Assembly: GCA_034437655.1 (NCBI GenBank)
Contig: DAOTTU010000069.1
Coordinates: forward strand, 1 to 64,000
Reading direction: 5' to 3'
Length of the DNA stretch: 64,000 nucleotides
DNA from: J027 sp034437655
GTDB lineage: Bacteria > Chloroflexota > Anaerolineae > Aggregatilineales > J027
Part shown: positions 61,217-64,000 of the stretch, piece by piece
Layout of the letters: every line of letters begins with the position of its first letter
How positions within the stretch are numbered: the stretch's first letter is position 1
Position numbers and translations under genes: made by a program
Notes under the pieces: generated by a model
Database searches by the model: none
Told to the model about the DNA's origin: nothing
The model's input: the letters and a program-made list of their open reading frames with translations, nothing else

Positions 61217-62035
61217 TTAGCCTGAACCTGTGCGGGCTTCACGTAAAGCATCGCGCGTAAATACAATTTGCTGAGGAATATTGACTTCGGCCGTGCCATG
61301 CCAACCAAACGTCGTCATGTATTCAATGGTTACAAAACCATGATAATTGACGGCGTTGAGGTCGCGCATTATCTGGTGTAAGTCCAGTGTACCTTCTGCA
61401 AAGTCGCTCTGTAGTCGTTTGGGGGATGCTTGCCGAATATGGACATGCGCTGTGAATTCTAGCAGCGGCTTGATCTTCTCCCAACTTAGTTTTTGCACAA
61501 CAAGGTGCGTTGCGTCCAGCGTCAGGCTAAGGCCCGGCACAGCTTCCATAAGGATCAGTGCTTGCTCTGGTGTTGTAACGGCCGAGTCCATGTGCAGTTC
61601 AAATGAGACGCGCAGATCATCATCCTCAGTTACATCAAGCATCTGTTGCAGCGCCGGGACCGCTCTGGCAAGGCTATGCTCGGGCCCATCGGTGTGCAAA
61701 ATTCCTGGCGAGACAGTGATCCCCGGTGTATCCAAAGCATTTGCAAACGGAATCAGGCTTTCAAAGAGCTTAAGCTGGCGTTCACGCCGTTCAGTTTCGG
61801 GCGCGTTGATATAGGGTAGCATCAGATAGAAGTCGGCCAGTTGCAAATTAAAGTCTTGCAATGTGCGATTAATGCTCTCAGCCGCTTGAACCGGTTTTTG
61901 AGCAGCTTGCACCAGGTCAATATGTGGCCCGGTGCCAAGATCAATATACCGAAAGCCCAACCGCGCTACCGTAGCAACCGCTTCTACAAATGAATGGTTA
62001 TTAAAGCCCCACGCATGGCAAGAAAAGTCAAGCAT
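61217..62035 (-). CDS. Sugar phosphate isomerase/epimerase-type TIM-barrel protein
   Basis: 272 residues from ATG 62035, chosen because GGAGACTCTA precedes it directly. An ATG 24 bases earlier overlaps more of the channel gene. AP_endonuc_2 / xylose-isomerase-like barrel: FSCHAWGFNNHSFVEAVATV, LGFRYIDLGTGPHIDLVQAA, 'GITVSPGILHTDGPEHSLAR', LRVSFELHMDSAVTTPEQAL, and the final HVHIRQASPKRLQSDFAEGT and VTIEYMTTFGW. The Glu/Asp/His set for a divalent metal is visible. The substrate is unknown. It overlaps the channel gene by eight bases. Confidence 0.82.
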   Translation of the reverse strand: MLDFSCHAWGFNNHSFVEAVATVARLGFRYIDLGTGPHIDLVQAAQKPVQAAESINRTLQDFNLQLADFYLMLPYINAPETERRERQLKLFESLIPFANALDTPGITVSPGILHTDGPEHSLARAVPALQQMLDVTEDDDLRVSFELHMDSAVTTPEQALILMEAVPGLSLTLDATHLVVQKLSWEKIKPLLEFTAHVHIRQASPKRLQSDFAEGTLDLHQIMRDLNAVNYHGFVTIEYMTTFGWHGTAEVNIPQQIVFTRDALREARTGSG

Positions 62036-63176
62036 TAGAGTCTCCGTCAGTGTTCGCAAGATCGGGCAAGCTACGGGCCAACGCCTCGGTCACGTCGAGC
62101 TGGTCACGGTTGCCGAGCAAAATCAAGCGCGTGCCAGGTTCAAGGATGGTCGCCGTTGTCGGGTTGCTAACCCACTTTCCATTGGGAAGATACAGCGCCA
62201 GGATATTCGCGCCTGTACGTCGTCGCAGATCAACCTGTCCGATAGTTTGGTTGGCAATAATCGCGCCATCTTCAACAATAACCTCCTCCAGTGCTTGTTC
62301 GATCTCGGTCGAGGTAGCAGTGATGTCTAGAAAATCAACCACATGCGGGCGCAGGGCAAGGTTCGCCATACGACGCCCACTGATTGAGTATGGTGAAATG
62401 ACTCGATTTGCCCCGGCGCGCAACATTTTCGGTTCGGAATGGTCATCAATCGTCCGCGCGATAATTAACAGCTTGTCGTTCAACCCACGTGCAGTCAGTA
62501 CGGCATAAACGTTGGTGGCATCACTCCCCGCACAAGCAACAAGTCCGCGTGCCTGCTGAATACCGGCTTCCAGCAACACATTGTCCTCTGTCGCGCTTCC
62601 GGTGACGCAAATGTACCCGCGTTCCGTGGCATCTTCAATCGACTCCTCACGAACATCAATCACCACAAAGGGGCTTTGCTCAGCGTACAAAGCCGCCGCG
62701 ACTTCGCGCCCTACGCGCCCAAAGCCAACGATAATAAAATAATTTTTCATAGTGAACAAGCGTTCCTCTTTTCGACGTGCCGCCAGGTTAACCAGCACCT
62801 CACCTGTTGCAATGTATTCGATTGCACTGGAAACCCCGTAGGTAAACAAACCAATCCCAACCAAAATCAGCATCACCGTGAACACACGCCCCACTGGTGA
62901 AAGCGGCAGCACTTCACCAAACCCAACAGTTGAAAGGGTAATCACCGTCATGTAGAAGGCATCAACCGCGTTCCAGCGCTCAATAATCATATATACGATT
63001 GTGCCCAGCAAGGTTGTGAGCCCCAGCCCAATCCCAACAAGCTGAATCTGCACCCCTTCCAGCAATACCATCAGAAATTCTCGAGGTTGGGCACTGGACT
63101 CACGCAGGCGTTCAAACCGACGGTTGGTTTCTTGCACGAGATTGTGAAAGCGGCGTTGAACTTCACGGCGGATCAT
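62028..63176 (-). CDS. TrkA-type potassium channel protein (Ion_trans_2 plus RCK)
   Basis: 382 residues from ATG 63176. An upstream in-frame ATG adds 20 residues unlike the family. It has two spans and the pore filter TLSTVGFGEV (about 85-94), then the RCK_N Rossmann domain (YFIIVGFGRVGREVAAALYA, 'GYICVTGSATEDNVLLEAGI') and the RCK_C ligand domain (VDLRRRTGANILALYLPNGK). This is the MthK/Kch layout: one 2-TM subunit with a cytoplasmic NAD/ion-sensing gate. The next gene overlaps by eight bases. Confidence 0.93.
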   Translation of the reverse strand: MIRREVQRRFHNLVQETNRRFERLRESSAQPREFLMVLLEGVQIQLVGIGLGLTTLLGTIVYMIIERWNAVDAFYMTVITLSTVGFGEVLPLSPVGRVFTVMLILVGIGLFTYGVSSAIEYIATGEVLVNLAARRKEERLFTMKNYFIIVGFGRVGREVAAALYAEQSPFVVIDVREESIEDATERGYICVTGSATEDNVLLEAGIQQARGLVACAGSDATNVYAVLTARGLNDKLLIIARTIDDHSEPKMLRAGANRVISPYSISGRRMANLALRPHVVDFLDITATSTEIEQALEEVIVEDGAIIANQTIGQVDLRRRTGANILALYLPNGKWVSNPTTATILEPGTRLILLGNRDQLDVTEALARSLPDLANTDGDSNA

Positions 63177-63373
63177 AACGGGAGGGTTTCCTGTATCGTA
63201 CGATTGGCGAAGGGCGATGCAATATACGTACAACAATTGTAGTCAACTTTAGGAATCACGACCAGCTACTCGTAGTATATGCGCGGCCGACAACCATAAA
63301 CCAAAAAAAGTTGGAAAAGCATCTTGACTAAACAATAGTGGAGGTTGTATCATGTTGGCACAATGAAACAGAT

Positions 63374-63445
63374 GCGGGTTTAGCTTAGCGGTAAAGCGTC
63401 TCCTTGCCAAGGAGAAGAGCACGAGTTCGAATCTCGTAACCCGCT
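63374..63445 (+). tRNA. tRNA-Gly(GCC)
   Basis: A cloverleaf of 72 bases: acceptor GCGGGTT / AACCCGC, D arm AGCTTAGCGGTAAAGC, anticodon stem TCTCC/GGAGA around TTGCCAA (anticodon GCC), T arm ACGAGTTCGAATCTCGT. CCA is not encoded. A terminator follows. Confidence 0.95.
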
Positions 63446-63453
63446 CACATCAA

Positions 63454-63481
63454 AACTTCGGTAATATGCCGAGGTTTTTTT
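63454..63481 (+). terminator. Intrinsic terminator after tRNA-Gly
   Basis: AACTTCGG pairs with CCGAGGTT (one G-T pair) around TAATATG, followed by seven T. It begins nine bases behind the tRNA. Confidence 0.8.
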
Positions 63482-63486
63482 GTTGC

Positions 63487-63816
63487 CTATGTATCGTCCG
63501 CTGGCACTTCGTCGGCAATCCATTGCAAATATTGCTGCGACCCCATCACAACAGGCATCCCAATAATTTCGGGTACATCATAACTATGATGTTGCTGAAT
63601 TGCAGCCAACAGCCGCTCTTTGAAGACTTCTGACCGTGTTTTGATGACCATCAACACCTCGCGGTCGTCCTGCATTTCGCCCTCCCACATATAGAGTGAA
63701 TTGACTGGTAACAGGTTTGCGCAGGCGATGAGCTTTTGCTCAAGTAGATGTTTGGCAAGTTTGCGGGCTTCGTCTTCAGAGCCAGCGGTGACAAGGACGA
63801 CCAATCCGGTTTCCAT
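63487..63816 (-). CDS. cutA: Divalent-cation tolerance protein CutA
   Basis: 109 residues from ATG 63816, with AAGGAG about nine bases upstream. A longer frame (to 63897) has no support. Full CutA pattern: VVLVTAGSEDEARKLAKHLL, IACANLLPVNSLYMWEGEMQ, EVLMVIKTRSEVFKERLLAA and HHSYDVPEIIGMPVVMGSQQ, ending YLQWI. It forms a very stable trimer. The metal-tolerance role was named from E. coli and is not certain in general. Confidence 0.94.
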   Translation of the reverse strand: METGLVVLVTAGSEDEARKLAKHLLEQKLIACANLLPVNSLYMWEGEMQDDREVLMVIKTRSEVFKERLLAAIQQHHSYDVPEIIGMPVVMGSQQYLQWIADEVPADDT

Positions 63817-63850
63817 AGTGCGTTCTCCTTCAAACAAATTTGGCGACGGA

Positions 63851-64000
63851 CTACTGAACAGGTTCAACGAATTCAGCCACGCCAAAGACCTGATCAAATT
63901 CGGGGTTATAAATCACCAGGCTACGAAATTGCAGGACTTCCAGGTCGTCAGGAAGCTGGTAATTCTGACGGCCAATGTTCCCGGTGAGTTGCCCAATCTC
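63851..64000 (-). CDS. DM13-like domain protein (C-terminal part, 5' end beyond window)
   Basis: The minus-strand frame open at the right edge reads GQLTGNIGRQNYQLPDDLEV, then LQFRSLVIYNPEFDQVFGVA and a short tail before TAG at 63851-63853. This fits the last strands of a DM13 domain (pattern 'YxLPDgxdL..FxSVVIW...F.V.FG.A'), which may carry a redox site or haem-type function in eukaryotic and bacterial surface proteins. Only 49 residues are visible, so the call is provisional. It lies just upstream of cutA. Confidence 0.55.
   Translation of the reverse strand, partial: EIGQLTGNIGRQNYQLPDDLEVLQFRSLVIYNPEFDQVFGVAEFVEPVQ

Noticed and set aside
1..64000. CRISPR array, rRNA operon, prophage or complete insertion sequence
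   Set aside because: No regularly spaced repeats, rRNA sequence, phage structural genes or paired IS ends were seen. Only the OrfA remnant at the left edge was found.

Overview
The window looks like a chromosomal segment of a free-living Chloroflexota bacterium, probably of the Anaerolineae type. This is inferred from gene content: no rRNA or other marker phylogeny could be run. Supporting points are a cluster built on a 'glutamate mutase L' (MutL-like) ASKHA ATPase with a DUF6754 protein, a RibXY-type riboflavin transporter under an FMN riboswitch, secreted proteins with Thr/Ala/Pro-rich linkers, a DIP1984-family protein, bacterial GlnRS, a MeaB/B12-binding pair and an LC7/roadblock protein beside a Ser/Thr kinase. 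Nearly all of the window is coding, on both strands, with short gaps.

Layout. 1-1.4 kb is accessory DNA: an IS3-type OrfA remnant and a phospholipase A2-like protein with a leader like that of contractile-injection-system cargo. 1.6-8.8 kb is housekeeping and small families: DIP1984, glnS, Uma2 with a small partner, DUF1684, tRNA-Ser(CGA), tadA, an SLC13 transporter and an HNH nuclease. 9.0-10.7 kb is a run of tiny unknown genes headed by an excisionase-like HTH gene, with a near-consensus promoter and a strong terminator. 10.7-21.6 kb is one leftward eight-gene cluster: small protein, DUF6754 protein, two multi-pass membrane proteins, two large single-pass acidic proteins, a KOW-like protein and the MutL-like ATPase. 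It is the best candidate here for an undescribed membrane machine.

21.8-36.9 kb holds STAS, PlsC, an ABC ATPase, a pseudouridine synthase, an oligopeptide-type binding protein, secG, recR, a BTAD regulator, a five-gene operon (ABC ATPase, ABC-2/SpoIIM fusion permease, MBL hydrolase, zinc ribbon, DnaJ), a lipoate ligase family gene, a TatA-like gene and nadE. 37.0-39.4 kb is ribY-ribX with the FMN riboswitch and a perfect promoter. 39.4-47.7 kb reads rightward: degenerate receiver/LC7 protein, Ser/Thr kinase, GNAT, an IlvC-like reductase with an altered metal site, the B12-binding subunit, MeaB and three small membrane or acidic proteins. 47.7-64 kb holds GT39, a giant alpha-2-macroglobulin, a glycosyltransferase, a PAS histidine kinase, plsY, a GH57 glucanotransferase-like enzyme, a TIM-barrel isomerase, a TrkA-type K+ channel, tRNA-Gly(GCC), cutA and a DM13-like fragment.

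Three units can be read as working together. The FMN riboswitch controls flavin uptake through RibXY, whose ATPase must lie elsewhere. The B12-binding subunit and MeaB support methylmalonyl-CoA mutase, whose catalytic subunit is not in the window. The MutL-like cluster has the parts of a cell-envelope complex: a cytoplasmic ATPase, polytopic membrane proteins, and long acidic tails carrying repeated Trp motifs.
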